From Clavibacter michiganensis (GTDB lineage Bacteria > Actinomycetota > Actinomycetes > Actinomycetales > Microbacteriaceae), in assembly GCF_021216655.1 (NCBI RefSeq), contig NZ_CP080437.1, positions 1,612,001 through 1,676,000 of the forward strand: 64,000 bases of DNA. The letters are read 5' to 3'. The translations under genes were made by a program, and so were the position numbers. Shown piece after piece: positions 8,363 through 17,340 of the stretch; positions within the stretch are counted from its first letter, which is position 1; each line of letters starts with the position of its first letter. The notes beneath the pieces were generated by a model. The model was not told the origin of the DNA and did not search any database. It saw nothing but the letters and a program-made list of their open reading frames with translations.

Positions 8363-9192
8363 GCGTCGGCCTCGGCGGAGGGGGCGGGCTCGGCCTCGGC
8401 GGGTGCGGCGGGCGTCGCGGCGTCCGGGTCGAAGCGGTAGCCCACGCCCCAGACGGTGCCGAGGAGCACGGGGTGCGCGGGATCCGCCTCGATCTTCTCC
8501 CGCAGGCGCCGCACGTGCACGGTGACGGTGGAGAGGTCGCCGATCTCCCAGCCCCACACCTGGCGCAGCAGGTCGTCGCGCCCGAAGACGCGGCGCGGGT
8601 TCCGGAGCAGGAAGGCGAGCAGGTCGAACTCGCGGGAGGTGAGCGACAGCATGACGCCGGCCTGGTGGATCTCGCGCGCGCCGAGGTCGAGCACGAACGG
8701 CCCCGCGACGAACGGCGGCTCGGGCACGGCCTCGGGCACCGTGCGGCGGAGGACGGCGCGCACGCGGAGCACCAGCTCGCGCGGCGAGAAGGGCTTGGCG
8801 AGGTAGTCGTCGGCGCCGGCATCGAGGCCGTTGACGCGGTCCTCGCCCTGGCCGAGCGCGGTGAGCATCACGACGGGCACGGGCGACTCGGGGTGGTGGG
8901 CGCGGATCCGGCGGCACACCTCGAGGCCGTCGAGGCCGGGGAGCATGCGGTCGAGCACGACGAGGTCGGGCATGCGCTCGGTGGCGACGCGCACGGCCTC
9001 GAGGCCGTCGGCGACGGTCTCCACCTGGAAGCCCGAGGCCTTGAGGTAGCGGCAGACGACCTCGTTCACCGTCGGGTCGTCCTCGACGACGAGGATGCGG
9101 CGGCCGCGCAGCGGATCCGGCCGCGAGGGATCGGGCCGCGCGCTGTCGGGGCGCCCGGCGTCGGCGCGCGCGGGATCGTAGGTGGGGCTCAC
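8359..9192 (-). CDS. OmpR-family response regulator
   Basis: A 277-residue protein starting at GTG 9192. After a Pro/Asp/Arg-rich leader of about 30 residues comes a receiver domain (about 31-147): acidic pair EDD near 37-39, phosphorylation site Asp81 in VVLDRMLPG, Thr in MLTALG and Lys in YLAKPF. A winged-helix output domain (about 160-250) follows with LTSREFDLLAFLLRNP and VTVHVRRLREKIE. It is co-transcribed with its kinase and with the molybdenum oxidoreductase through 4-bp overlaps. Targets are unknown, but control of its own operon is a natural guess. The C-terminal tail is Ala/Pro/Glu-rich. Confidence 0.93.
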   Translation of the reverse strand: MSPTYDPARADAGRPDSARPDPSRPDPLRGRRILVVEDDPTVNEVVCRYLKASGFQVETVADGLEAVRVATERMPDLVVLDRMLPGLDGLEVCRRIRAHHPESPVPVVMLTALGQGEDRVNGLDAGADDYLAKPFSPRELVLRVRAVLRRTVPEAVPEPPFVAGPFVLDLGAREIHQAGVMLSLTSREFDLLAFLLRNPRRVFGRDDLLRQVWGWEIGDLSTVTVHVRRLREKIEADPAHPVLLGTVWGVGYRFDPDAATPAAPAEAEPAPSAEADA

Positions 9193-9340
9193 CCGGTCAG
9201 ACTATGCGCGGTCCCTGGGCCCGGCCCCGCGGGTGTCCGGCTTGCGAGCGAGCCGTCACCCCTCGGGTCGCGGCGGCGCGGCGACGCGGCGATCGGTCGC
9301 GTGGCGGGCGGGCGCAGGCGCGGCCTCCTAGGCTCGACGG

Positions 9341-10048
9341 ATGACGCCAGCGCTCGTGGACGTGGTCCTCCCCTGCCTCGACGAGGAGGAGGCCCTGCCC
9401 TGGGTCCTCTCCCGCCTGCCCGAGGGGTACCGCGCGATCGTCGTCGACAACGGATCCACCGACCGCTCCGCCGAGGTGGCGCGCGCGCACGGCGCCCTCG
9501 TGGTGCGGGAGTCGCGCCGCGGGTTCGGCGCTGCCGCGCATGCGGGGCTCGAGGCCGCGACCGCGCCGCTCGTGGCGTTCTGCGACGCCGACGCGTCGAT
9601 GGATCCCGCGCTCCTCCCCCGCGTGGTCGACCCGGTCCGCGACGGCGAGCGCGACCTCGTGCTCGGCCGTCGGGTCCCGTCGGCGCGCGGCGCGTGGCCG
9701 CTGCACGCGCGGATCGCGAACCTCGAGCTGGCCAGACGGCTGCGGCGGATCACGGGCGTCCCGCTGCACGACCTCGGCCCCATGCGCTGCGGGCGGCGCA
9801 CCGAGCTGCTCGATCTCGGCATCCTCGACCGGCGCAGCGGCTATCCGCTGGAGATGCTGCTCCGGGCATCCGCGGCCCACTGGCGCATCCTGGAGGTGGA
9901 CATGCCGTACGCGCCGCGCGTGGGGCGGTCCAAGGTGACCGGCACCGTGCGCGGGACCGTCACGGCCGTGCGCGACATGTCGCGCGTGCTGGCCGAGGCG
10001 CGAGCGGCGGCGGCGGGCGCCGATCGCACCCCGGGAGGAACCGCGTGA
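9341..10048 (+). CDS. Family 2 glycosyltransferase
   Basis: A 235-residue GT-A fold enzyme starting at ATG 9341. It begins DVVLPCLDEEEALPWVLSRL and has the nucleotide-binding IVVDNGSTDRS, the metal-binding FCDADAS and the acceptor region GYPLEMLLRA. No C-terminal membrane segments are visible, so it is cytosolic or peripheral. It resembles dolichyl-phosphate mannosyltransferase-like GT2 enzymes. The next two genes (a DUF2064 transferase and a methyltransferase) overlap it end to start, so the three form an operon. The pathway product is unknown. Confidence 0.88.
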   Translation: MTPALVDVVLPCLDEEEALPWVLSRLPEGYRAIVVDNGSTDRSAEVARAHGALVVRESRRGFGAAAHAGLEAATAPLVAFCDADASMDPALLPRVVDPVRDGERDLVLGRRVPSARGAWPLHARIANLELARRLRRITGVPLHDLGPMRCGRRTELLDLGILDRRSGYPLEMLLRASAAHWRILEVDMPYAPRVGRSKVTGTVRGTVTAVRDMSRVLAEARAAAAGADRTPGGTA

Positions 10049-10728
10049 CCGCCGTCGTCGTCATCGCCAAGGAGTGCATCCCCGGCCGCGTGAAGACGCG
10101 CCTGCACCCGCCGTTCACGCTCGAGGAGGCGGCCGAGCTCGCGTCCGCCGCCCTCGCCGACACGCTCGCCGCCGTCGACGACGCCGCGCCCGCGCGCCGC
10201 GTCCTCCTCTTCGACGGCGCGAACCCGCCGGCGGAGGCCGCCGGATACGACGTCATCCCGCAGGTGACCGGCGACCTCGACGAGCGGCTCGCCGCCATGT
10301 TCGACGCGCTCGACGGCCCCGTCCTCCTCGTCGGGATGGACACGCCGCAGCTCACCGCGGATCTGATCCGCCCCGTGCTCGACTCCTGGGCCGACGGGGC
10401 GCGCGGCCCCGACGCCTGGTTCGGCCCCGCGAACGACGGCGGCTTCTGGGCGCTCGGCCTCCGGGATCCGGACGGCGCGCTCGTGCGCGGCGTGCCCATG
10501 TCCCGGGACGACACCGGCGCCGTGCAGCTGTCGCGGCTCATCGACGCGGGGCTCGACGTGGCGATGCTGCCCGAGCTCACCGACGTGGACACGGTGGACG
10601 ACGCGCGGGAGGCCGCCGAGGCGGCGCCCGCCCATCGCTTCGCCCACGCGCTCCGAACCCTGGAGACCGGCGCGAGCACCCGCGCCGCCACCACCGCACC
10701 CGCGACATCGCAGAGGGACCCCGCATGA
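10045..10728 (+). CDS. DUF2064 / TIGR04282-family glycosyltransferase-like protein
   Basis: A 227-residue protein starting at GTG 10045, overlapping the upstream stop by 4 bp. It begins VVVIAKECIPGRVKTRLHPP, the sugar nucleotidyltransferase-like N-terminus of this family, and carries VLLVGMDTPQLT and the conserved FGPANDGGFWALGL. The fold is that of CofC/MobA-like nucleotidyltransferases. Members are annotated as arsenosugar-biosynthesis-type glycosyltransferases, and their true reaction is unsettled. It is translationally coupled to the GT2 gene before it and to the methyltransferase after it. The C-terminal 20 residues are Ala/Thr-rich and look disordered. Confidence 0.82.
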   Translation: MTAVVVIAKECIPGRVKTRLHPPFTLEEAAELASAALADTLAAVDDAAPARRVLLFDGANPPAEAAGYDVIPQVTGDLDERLAAMFDALDGPVLLVGMDTPQLTADLIRPVLDSWADGARGPDAWFGPANDGGFWALGLRDPDGALVRGVPMSRDDTGAVQLSRLIDAGLDVAMLPELTDVDTVDDAREAAEAAPAHRFAHALRTLETGASTRAATTAPATSQRDPA

Positions 10729-11426
10729 GCCTGGCCGTCGACCACCCCGAGGACCGCGCCTCCGCGCGCGTCCGCACCTTCGGATCCGGTGGCGGCGAGC
10801 CCTACGCCCGGGCCCTCCGCGACTCCGGCGAGGTCCTCTTCCTGTCGCTCGCGTCCTCCGACGACGACAGCGCCGAGGTCATGGACCTGGGCCGCTGGAG
10901 CGCCGACGCCGACGCCGTGGACGCGAGCCTCCTCGCGGACGCCGCCGGCCCCGTCCTCGACATCGGCTGCGGCCCGGGCCGCATGGTCCGCGCGGCCATG
11001 GACGCCGGGCTCGGCGCGCTCGGCATCGACGTCTCCCCCACCGTGGTCGAGATGGCCGCGGGCCTCGGCCTCCCCGTCCTCCACCGCTCGGTCTTCGAGC
11101 GCCTGCCCCGCGAGGGCGGCTGGGGCACGCTCCTCCTCCTCGACGGCAACATCGGCATCGGCGGCGACGCGGCCGCGCTCCTCGCGCGCTGCGGCGACCT
11201 CCTCGACGACCAGGGTGCGCTCGTGGTGGAGACCCACCCGGATCCCGCCCGCGACCGCACCTTCGAGTGCACGGTCGAGGACGGCCAGGGCCGCGCGAGC
11301 GACCCGTTCCCGTGGGCGCAGGTCGGCCGCGACGCCGTCGCGCGCATGGCGGGCGATGCGGGCCTCGACCTCGTTCAGTGCTGGGAGACCGAGGGCCGGT
11401 CCTTCTGCCGCCTCGTCCGCGCGTAG
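10725..11426 (+). CDS. Class I SAM-dependent methyltransferase
   Basis: A 233-residue protein with ATG 10725 overlapping the previous stop. The SAM-binding motif VLDIGCGPGRMVRAAMDAG (about residues 77-95) is followed by the acidic strand GALGIDVSP. Substrate residues cannot be assigned. It closes the GT2-DUF2064-methyltransferase operon, a set that recurs in actinobacteria next to sulfite-oxidase-type molybdoenzymes, as here. Its last 52 bp overlap the 3' end of the convergent membrane-protein gene at 11375, an unusually tight arrangement. Confidence 0.88.
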   Translation: MSLAVDHPEDRASARVRTFGSGGGEPYARALRDSGEVLFLSLASSDDDSAEVMDLGRWSADADAVDASLLADAAGPVLDIGCGPGRMVRAAMDAGLGALGIDVSPTVVEMAAGLGLPVLHRSVFERLPREGGWGTLLLLDGNIGIGGDAAALLARCGDLLDDQGALVVETHPDPARDRTFECTVEDGQGRASDPFPWAQVGRDAVARMAGDAGLDLVQCWETEGRSFCRLVRA

Positions 11427-11854
11427 AGCGCCGCGACGACGGCCGTCGCCACCGCGGTGGCGACCCACATGAGCGCGAGGCGCGGCGCGTAGTCCGCGAT
11501 GAGGATCGTCGGGTTGTCGTTGCCGATCGCCCGGGCGCGGATCTCGGGGACGACCACCAGGGTCATCACCGCCATCACGACCACGCCGGCCTGCACGATC
11601 ACGAGCGACCCGGCAGGGAGGCGTCGCCCGGCCTTCCGGATCAGCAGGCCCGCGACGAAGACGACGGGCGACAGGATCGCGTCGTGCACGAGGATCGCGA
11701 GCAGCAGGAAGACGGCGACGCCGACGACCTGGTCGGTGCGCTGCGAGTCGAGCAGCACGAGCGCGCCGACGACGAGGCCGACGACCCCCACCGCGACGAG
11801 CGCGATGCGGGCGGCGAGCACGCCGCGCGTCGCGGGGATGCGGGTGCCGGTCAT
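11375..11854 (-). CDS. Small four-helix membrane protein
   Basis: A 159-residue protein starting at ATG 11854, coupled to the upstream oxidoreductase stop (TGATG); GTG 11857 is equally possible. Four hydrophobic segments are visible (about 13-33, 37-57, 80-105 and 122-143), and the C-terminus is basic (YARTRRQKDRPS). It contains no motif I recognise. Coupling to the molybdenum oxidoreductase suggests an accessory or quinone-side membrane subunit (inference). The 3' end overlaps the convergent methyltransferase gene by 52 bp. Confidence 0.75.
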   Translation of the reverse strand: MTGTRIPATRGVLAARIALVAVGVVGLVVGALVLLDSQRTDQVVGVAVFLLLAILVHDAILSPVVFVAGLLIRKAGRRLPAGSLVIVQAGVVVMAVMTLVVVPEIRARAIGNDNPTILIADYAPRLALMWVATAVATAVVAALYARTRRQKDRPSVSQH

Positions 11855-13095
11855 CACATGACCTCCAGGGTCGAGAGCCACTTGGTCTGCAGCACGCCGG
11901 GACGCCCGGGCGCGATCATGCGCGCCGGGTAGCCGTGCTGGATGTCGAGGGGCGCGCCGTCGAGCTCGAGCGCGACGAGGGTGAGCGGGTCGCGCACGTA
12001 CTCCGCGCCCATCTCGGTGCGCCGGAAGCCGCCGCTCTTCTCGAGGCTCGTGACGCGGAGGCGCGCGCCCGGGTCGGCGCCGACCTGGTCCATGAGGTCC
12101 ATGAGGCGGACGCCGCGCCAGGTCGCCGACTGGCTCCAGCCCTCGACGCAGGAGATGGGGAGCGTCGCGGTGACGAGCCCCATGCCGCGGAGGTCGTCCA
12201 TCGTGAAGGCGCGGGAGGAGGATCCGTTCGAGACGGTGAGCGTCCACCCGGCGTCCATGGCGCTCTCCGTCACGCCGGCGGCCTCGGCCGTGCGGTTGAC
12301 GGGCAGCGCCTGCGGGCCGGTGCCCATGACGCGCGGGCCGAAGGCGTTGAACGGCGCAAGGATCCGGAACGACTGCCCGGCGGTGAGGCCCACGACCGCG
12401 GCGACCGACGCGCCGACCGCCACGAGGAATCCGCGGCGGGCGACCGGGGTGGGCGTGACGGGGGTGTCGTCGATCCAGGCGAGCACGCGGCCGGTGACGC
12501 CGCGGGGCGCGCGGGCGGGGGTGCCGTCGGCGGCGTCCGCGGGCGCGTCGTCCGCCTCGACGATGGGCGACTCGTCCGCCTGCCCGCGCCGCCAGTGCCC
12601 GGCGATGGCGGGCAGCTTGACGCCGATGTGGATCGCGAGCGACCCGATCACGACGAACGCCAGCGCGAAGTGCGTCTGCCGGAAGTAGAAGGGGAACGGC
12701 ACCCACTGGAACGTGTTGAGGAGGCCCATCGTCACCTCGAGCAGGGACGCCCCGACGAACACGGCGATGGACGCGCGCTCCAGGAACGAGACGACCCCGG
12801 TGACCGGCGGGTACGTGAGCAGCTCGGGGAAGACGATCCAGAGCTTGGCGAGCAGCAGCGGCACGCACGCGATGCCGGCCGTGATGTGGATCCCCTGCGT
12901 CAGCCGGTAGAGCGACACGGGCGCGGTCGGGAAGCGCATCCAGGGCAGCGGGTCCTGGAGGAAGTGGCTGTAGAGGCCCGTCGCGAAGCACACGAGGAAC
13001 GCGATGCCGAGGAGGCGGCCGATCACGACCGCCAGCCGGGTCGTGCGCGCGGGCGACGCCAGGCGACGCCTGGCCTCGTGCATCAGCGTCCGCAT
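11854..13095 (-). CDS. Molybdopterin-dependent oxidoreductase fused to a cytochrome b561-like membrane domain
   Basis: A 413-residue protein starting at ATG 13095 behind a GGACGGAGGA sequence; the frame is open upstream but lies antisense to the glycosyltransferase gene. Residues 20-165 form a four-helix b-type cytochrome-like domain with candidate haem histidines (His44, His70, His142, His156). A linker and a single hydrophobic segment (about 222-240) lead to an oxidoreductase_molyb domain. LPISCVEGWSQSATWRG holds the predicted Mo ligand Cys316. Electrons would pass from the Mo centre through haem to the quinone pool (inference from architecture). It differs from the enzyme at 5484 by the haem domain and the lack of a clear C-terminal dimerisation domain. 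Confidence 0.85.
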   Translation of the reverse strand: MRTLMHEARRRLASPARTTRLAVVIGRLLGIAFLVCFATGLYSHFLQDPLPWMRFPTAPVSLYRLTQGIHITAGIACVPLLLAKLWIVFPELLTYPPVTGVVSFLERASIAVFVGASLLEVTMGLLNTFQWVPFPFYFRQTHFALAFVVIGSLAIHIGVKLPAIAGHWRRGQADESPIVEADDAPADAADGTPARAPRGVTGRVLAWIDDTPVTPTPVARRGFLVAVGASVAAVVGLTAGQSFRILAPFNAFGPRVMGTGPQALPVNRTAEAAGVTESAMDAGWTLTVSNGSSSRAFTMDDLRGMGLVTATLPISCVEGWSQSATWRGVRLMDLMDQVGADPGARLRVTSLEKSGGFRRTEMGAEYVRDPLTLVALELDGAPLDIQHGYPARMIAPGRPGVLQTKWLSTLEVM

Positions 13096-13173
13096 GGGGG
13101 TCGTCCTCCGTCCGGGGAGCGGCGGGTCGGGGCCGGTCGGCGATCGCCCGGGCGCGCGCCGCCATGATGGAGT

Positions 13174-14622
13174 GTGCGCACCGCCCTCACCGCCCTCGTC
13201 CTCGCCGTCATGGCCGCGCTCACCGGGTGGTCGGTGGTCGCGTTCGATCTGTTCGGCGATGCCGACGACGAGGCGTTCTTCCGTCGCGAGGGTGCCGCGC
13301 CGCTGTTCTGGCTCGTGGTCGTCATCTGGGTGGTCTTCGGAGCGGCGGTCCTCCTGGTGCGGAAGCTGCCGGCCCGATCCGCCGCTGCGCTCATCATCCT
13401 CGGATCGGTGGGCCTCGGCGCGGTCGCGATGGCCGGACCGCCGAACACCAGCACCGACTCCGCGCGATACGCGTGGGACGGCATCGTGCAGAACGCGGGC
13501 GAGTCGCCCTACCGGTACACGCCGGCCGACCCGGAGCTGCGCGATCTGCGGCCCGACTGGCTCTATCCGAAGACCGTCGTCGGGTCGGACGGCGCCGCCA
13601 CCTGCGAGGGCACGCGGATCATGGGCGTGCGCGAGGAGGAGACGCACGAGCCGATGTGCACGGCGCTCAACCGCCCCAAGGTGCCCACCATCTACCCGCC
13701 CATGGCCGAGCTGTTCTTCGCCGGCGTGCGCGCGGTCGTCCCGGTGACGGCCGAGTACTGGGCGTTCCAGGCCGCCGGGCTCCTGATGATGACGGCCGTG
13801 ACGCTCCTGCTCGTCCGCGCGCTGCGGAAGCGAGGCAAGCCCGTGTGGTGGGCGGCGCTCTGGGCGTGGTGCCCGCTGGTGGCGAGCGAGGTGGTCACGA
13901 ACTCGCACGTCGATGCGCTCGGGGCCCTGCTCGCGCTCGCGGCGTCGCTCCTCGTCGCCGGGGGGATGCGGTGGCGCGGCGGCATCGCGCTCGGCGCGGC
14001 CATCGCGACCAAGCTCATCCCGGTGATCGCGGCGCCGGCGCTGCTCCGCAAGCAGCCGTGGAAGGTGATCTCCGCGGCCGTCGTCACGTTCGCCCTGCTC
14101 TACGTGCCGTACGTGCTCAGCACCGGGATCGCGGTGCTCGGCTACCTGCCCGGCTACCTGCAGGAGGAGGGCTACGACGACGGCGGGCGGTTCCCCCTCG
14201 TGGAGCTCGTCGTGCCCGGGCAGTACGGGCTGATCGCGGTCGCGCTGATCCTCGCGGTGACCGCCGGCCTCGTCTGGTGGAAGACGGATCCGGCGGACCC
14301 GTGGCTCGGCCAGGTCGTGATGATCGGCGTCACGCTCCTCGCCGTGAGCCCGCGCTACCCGTGGTACGCGCTGCTGCTGATCCCGTTCATCGCGATGACC
14401 GGCCGCGGCGAGTGGTTCGCGGTGGTGGGCGCTCTCGCGCTGCGGCTGTTCGCGCCGGACCTGTGGGCCTGGCAGATCGCGCTCGCGGCGGCCCTCGTGA
14501 TCGTGGTGGCCGGCTCGCTCGTGCGGCTCGGGTCGGACGGGCGCGCGCGGCTCGTGCCGGCCCGGCTGCGGCGGCGGCTCGGCCGGGGGCGCGTCTCCGC
14601 TGGTGGGCCCGACGCCGACTGA
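13174..14622 (+). CDS. Integral membrane glycosyltransferase (GT87/DUF2029-like)
   Basis: A 482-residue polytopic protein with GTG start and about ten hydrophobic segments. An extracytoplasmic loop after the second or third helix carries STDSARYAWDGIVQNAGESP and later PTIYPPMAELFF, the Asp and aromatic pattern seen in polyprenyl-phosphate-mannose-dependent transferases (GT-C fold). It probably adds mannose or a similar sugar to an envelope glycan or lipid outside the membrane. It is divergent from the molybdoenzyme at 13095. Its stop codon directly abuts the end of modC (14623), leaving no space for a terminator. Confidence 0.8.
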   Translation: MRTALTALVLAVMAALTGWSVVAFDLFGDADDEAFFRREGAAPLFWLVVVIWVVFGAAVLLVRKLPARSAAALIILGSVGLGAVAMAGPPNTSTDSARYAWDGIVQNAGESPYRYTPADPELRDLRPDWLYPKTVVGSDGAATCEGTRIMGVREEETHEPMCTALNRPKVPTIYPPMAELFFAGVRAVVPVTAEYWAFQAAGLLMMTAVTLLLVRALRKRGKPVWWAALWAWCPLVASEVVTNSHVDALGALLALAASLLVAGGMRWRGGIALGAAIATKLIPVIAAPALLRKQPWKVISAAVVTFALLYVPYVLSTGIAVLGYLPGYLQEEGYDDGGRFPLVELVVPGQYGLIAVALILAVTAGLVWWKTDPADPWLGQVVMIGVTLLAVSPRYPWYALLLIPFIAMTGRGEWFAVVGALALRLFAPDLWAWQIALAAALVIVVAGSLVRLGSDGRARLVPARLRRRLGRGRVSAGGPDAD

Positions 14623-15681
14623 TCAGGCCCCGCGCGGGATCCGCACGGTCAGGCGCTCGCCCGCGACCGGGCGGAGGGCGGCGAAGGACGCGGCGTCGAG
14701 CTCGGCGGTGACGTCGCCCGCGAGCGCCGACGGGCCGTCGGATGCGAGGCGGAGCGTGACGAGGATCCGGCCGACGACGCCCTCGACGCGGCGGACCTCT
14801 CCCGTCGCGACGTGGCCGGCCGCAGGCGCGGACGCGGGATCGCCGCCGCGGTCCCGGGACAGCCGCACGTCGGCCGGCGCCGCGAGGACCACGACGGGTC
14901 GCCCGTCGGCATCGCTCCCCGTCAGCCGGTTCATGCCGACGAGCCGGGCCACGTAGGCCGTCGCGGGCCGCGCGGCGACCTCGGCGGGAGCGCCCTCCTG
15001 CACCTGGCGCCCGTCCTCGAGCACCTGGATCCGGTCGGCCAGCGCGAGCGCGTCCACCGGATCGTGGGTGACGAGGACCGCCGCGCCGCCGAACCGCAGC
15101 AGCTCGTCGGCGAGGAGGTCGCGGACGTCGAGCCGCGTGCCCGCATCGAGCGCCGCCATGGGCTCGTCGAGGAGCAGGAGCGACGGCTCGAGCACGAGGG
15201 CACGGGCGAGCGCGACGCGCTGCGACTGGCCGCCCGACAGCGCGGCGGGGCGGCGGTCGGCGAGGTGCGCGATCCCGAGCCGGTCGAGGAGCGCGCGCGC
15301 CCTGCCGTCGGCGACCGCGGGCGCGACGCCGTGCGCGCGCGGCCCGAACGCGACGTTCTGGAGCGCGGACAGGTGCGGGAAGAGCAGGTGGTCCTGGAAG
15401 ACGACGCCGATGCCGCGGCCCTCGGCGGGGATCCGCGCGGCGCTCCCGCCCGGGTCCTCGAGCACCCGGCCGTCGAGCGCGACGCGTCCCGCCGTGAGCG
15501 GCGCGAGCCCCGCGAGCGCCCGGAGCAGCGTGGACTTGCCCGCGCCGTTCGGCCCGACGACCGCGGTCGTGGATCCGGCCGGCACCGCGAGCGCCACGTC
15601 GAGCCGGAACGCGGCGCGCTCCACGACGACGCGCGCGTCCAGCCCGCCGGCCGCCGTCCCGAGCCCCGCCGACGCGCTCAC
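14623..15681 (-). CDS. modC: Molybdate ABC transporter ATP-binding protein
   Basis: A 352-residue ATPase with GTG 15681 overlapping the modB stop. Walker A is VVGPNGAGKSTLL (about 37-49), followed by the Q loop (GVVFQDHLLFPH), signature LSGGQSQRVALARAL, Walker B LLLLDEPMAALD and the H loop LVTHD. The C-terminal 100 residues form a TOBE/Mop-like molybdate-binding domain ending in GERLTVRIPRGA, as in ModC. It energises molybdate uptake with ModA and ModB. The operon order modA-modB-modC is intact, with 4- and 11-bp overlaps. Confidence 0.92.
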   Translation of the reverse strand: MSASAGLGTAAGGLDARVVVERAAFRLDVALAVPAGSTTAVVGPNGAGKSTLLRALAGLAPLTAGRVALDGRVLEDPGGSAARIPAEGRGIGVVFQDHLLFPHLSALQNVAFGPRAHGVAPAVADGRARALLDRLGIAHLADRRPAALSGGQSQRVALARALVLEPSLLLLDEPMAALDAGTRLDVRDLLADELLRFGGAAVLVTHDPVDALALADRIQVLEDGRQVQEGAPAEVAARPATAYVARLVGMNRLTGSDADGRPVVVLAAPADVRLSRDRGGDPASAPAAGHVATGEVRRVEGVVGRILVTLRLASDGPSALAGDVTAELDAASFAALRPVAGERLTVRIPRGA

Positions 15682-16541
15682 GCGTGCACCCCCGACGCCC
15701 ACCGGTCGCGCAGGCTCACGAGCACGACCACCGACACCGCGAGCAGCACGAGGCTCAGCACGACGGCGGCGTCCGGATCCGTCTGCAGCGCGAGGTAGGC
15801 CGACAGCGGCACCGTCTGCGTCACGCCCGGGAAGCTGCCCGCGAACGTCAGCGTCGCGCCGAACTCGCCGAGCGCGCGCGCGAAGCACAGCACCGCGCCC
15901 GCGCCGATCCCGGGTGCCACGAGCGGCAGCGTCACGCGCCGGAGCACGGTCCAGCGGCTCGCGCCGAGGGTCGCGGCGGCGTCCTCGAAGCGGCGGTCGG
16001 CTCCGCGCAGCGCCCCCTCCACCGCGAGCACGAGGAACGGCATCGCCACGAACGTCTCGGCGATCACCACGGCGGGCGTCGTGAAGGGGATGGTGATCCC
16101 GGTCAGCGCCTCGAGCGGCCCGCCGACGAGCCCGCGGCGCCCGAGCAGCAGCAGGAGCGCCACGCCGCCGATCACGGGCGGCAGCACGAGCGGCACGGTC
16201 ACGAGCGCGCGGAGGATCCGTTGCACCACGGGCGGCCGGCCCGCCGAGCGGGAGAGCACGAACGCGAGCGGCACCCCGAGCAGGAGGCTGAGGGCGGTCG
16301 CGCCGAGCGCGCTGCCGAGCGACAGGCCGAGGGCACGCGCGATACCCGGATCCGACAGCCGCTCCCCCAGCGTCGCCCACGGCGCGCGCACCACGAGCGC
16401 CGCGAGCGGCAGCACGAGGAACGCGAGGGCGACCCCGGCGGGGATCCAGAGGAGCGTCGGGACGCGGTCGGCGCGCTCGCCCGAGCGGACGCGCGCGCGG
16501 GTGCCGGTGCCGGTGCCGGTGCCCGCGCGCTCAGGGCGCAC
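15678..16541 (-). CDS. modB: Molybdate ABC transporter permease
   Basis: A 287-residue protein starting at GTG 16541, overlapping modA by 11 bp. A Gly/Thr/Arg-rich cytoplasmic leader (residues 1-28) precedes six membrane segments. The inner-membrane component signature is visible as EGALRGADRRFEDAAATLGASR (EAA loop contacting ModC), and GEFGATLTFAGSFPG is typical of ModB. It forms the membrane channel for molybdate, partnered with modA and modC on either side. Confidence 0.93.
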   Translation of the reverse strand: MRPERAGTGTGTGTRARVRSGERADRVPTLLWIPAGVALAFLVLPLAALVVRAPWATLGERLSDPGIARALGLSLGSALGATALSLLLGVPLAFVLSRSAGRPPVVQRILRALVTVPLVLPPVIGGVALLLLLGRRGLVGGPLEALTGITIPFTTPAVVIAETFVAMPFLVLAVEGALRGADRRFEDAAATLGASRWTVLRRVTLPLVAPGIGAGAVLCFARALGEFGATLTFAGSFPGVTQTVPLSAYLALQTDPDAAVVLSLVLLAVSVVVLVSLRDRWASGVHA

Positions 16542-17340
16542 GGAATCCCGCCGCCTGGAACACGGCGCGGGCGTCGTCGCCGGCCACGTACTCGGCGAAC
16601 GCGGCGGCGAGAGCGGGCGACGCGGATCCGGCGAGCGGCGCCACGACGCAGTCGGTCGTCGCGTTCACCTCGTCCGGCAGCGGCACGCCCTCGACCTCGT
16701 CGCCCGCGGCGCGCACGTCCGTCTCGTAGACGACGGCCGCGTCCACCTCGCCGAGCTCGACGCGGGTGAGGGCGGCGCGCACGTCCTGCTCGAGCGAGTC
16801 CGGCTGCGGCGTGATGCCCGCCGCGGCGAAGGCCTGCGCCGCCGCGGCCCCGCACGGCACCTCGGGCGCGCAGAGGGCGAGCGTGCGGGCGGGGTCGGCG
16901 AAGTCCGCGAGGCCCGCGACGCGGCCGGGATTCCCGGGCGGCACGGCGATCTCGAGCGCGTTGCGGGCGAACACGCGCGGGTCGGCGGCCGTCTCCCCCG
17001 CGTCGACGACCGTCTTCATCGTCGCGTCCGAGGCGGAGGCGAACACGTCCGCGGGCGCGCCCTGCACGATCTGCTGCGCGAGCGTCGAGCTGCCGCCGTA
17101 CGACACCGTGACGGTCACGCCCGGGTGCGCGCTCTCGAAGCCGCGGGCGACCTCGTCCATGCTGCCGGTGAGCGACGCGGCGGCCTGCACGACGAGGGTG
17201 CCGGCGAGGGAGTCGGGGGCGGGATCGGGGACGCCGGCGGGCGCGGATCCGGCCGCCGAGCACCCGGCGAGGAGCCCGGCCGCGAGGGCGCCGACGATGG
17301 CCGCGCGCGCGACGGTCGCCCGGCGAAGCCGGCGCGTCAC
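16531..17340 (-). CDS. modA: Molybdate-binding lipoprotein
   Basis: A 269-residue substrate-binding protein starting at GTG 17340, which overlaps the stop of the regulator gene. A basic N-terminus and hydrophobic core end in the lipobox LLAGCS with Cys27. The mature protein starts with the ModA-type LVVQAAASLTGSMDEVARGF and has SYGGSSTLAQQI and VVYETDV, which line the oxyanion pocket. It captures molybdate (or tungstate) outside the membrane for ModBC. Confidence 0.93.
   Translation of the reverse strand: MTRRLRRATVARAAIVGALAAGLLAGCSAAGSAPAGVPDPAPDSLAGTLVVQAAASLTGSMDEVARGFESAHPGVTVTVSYGGSSTLAQQIVQGAPADVFASASDATMKTVVDAGETAADPRVFARNALEIAVPPGNPGRVAGLADFADPARTLALCAPEVPCGAAAAQAFAAAGITPQPDSLEQDVRAALTRVELGEVDAAVVYETDVRAAGDEVEGVPLPDEVNATTDCVVAPLAGSASPALAAAFAEYVAGDDARAVFQAAGFRAP

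Noticed and set aside
13096-13908. Upstream extension of the molybdoenzyme frame to 13908
   Set aside because: The extension is antisense to the GT87-like gene and lacks family similarity; ATG 13095 has a ribosome-binding sequence and the expected N-terminus.
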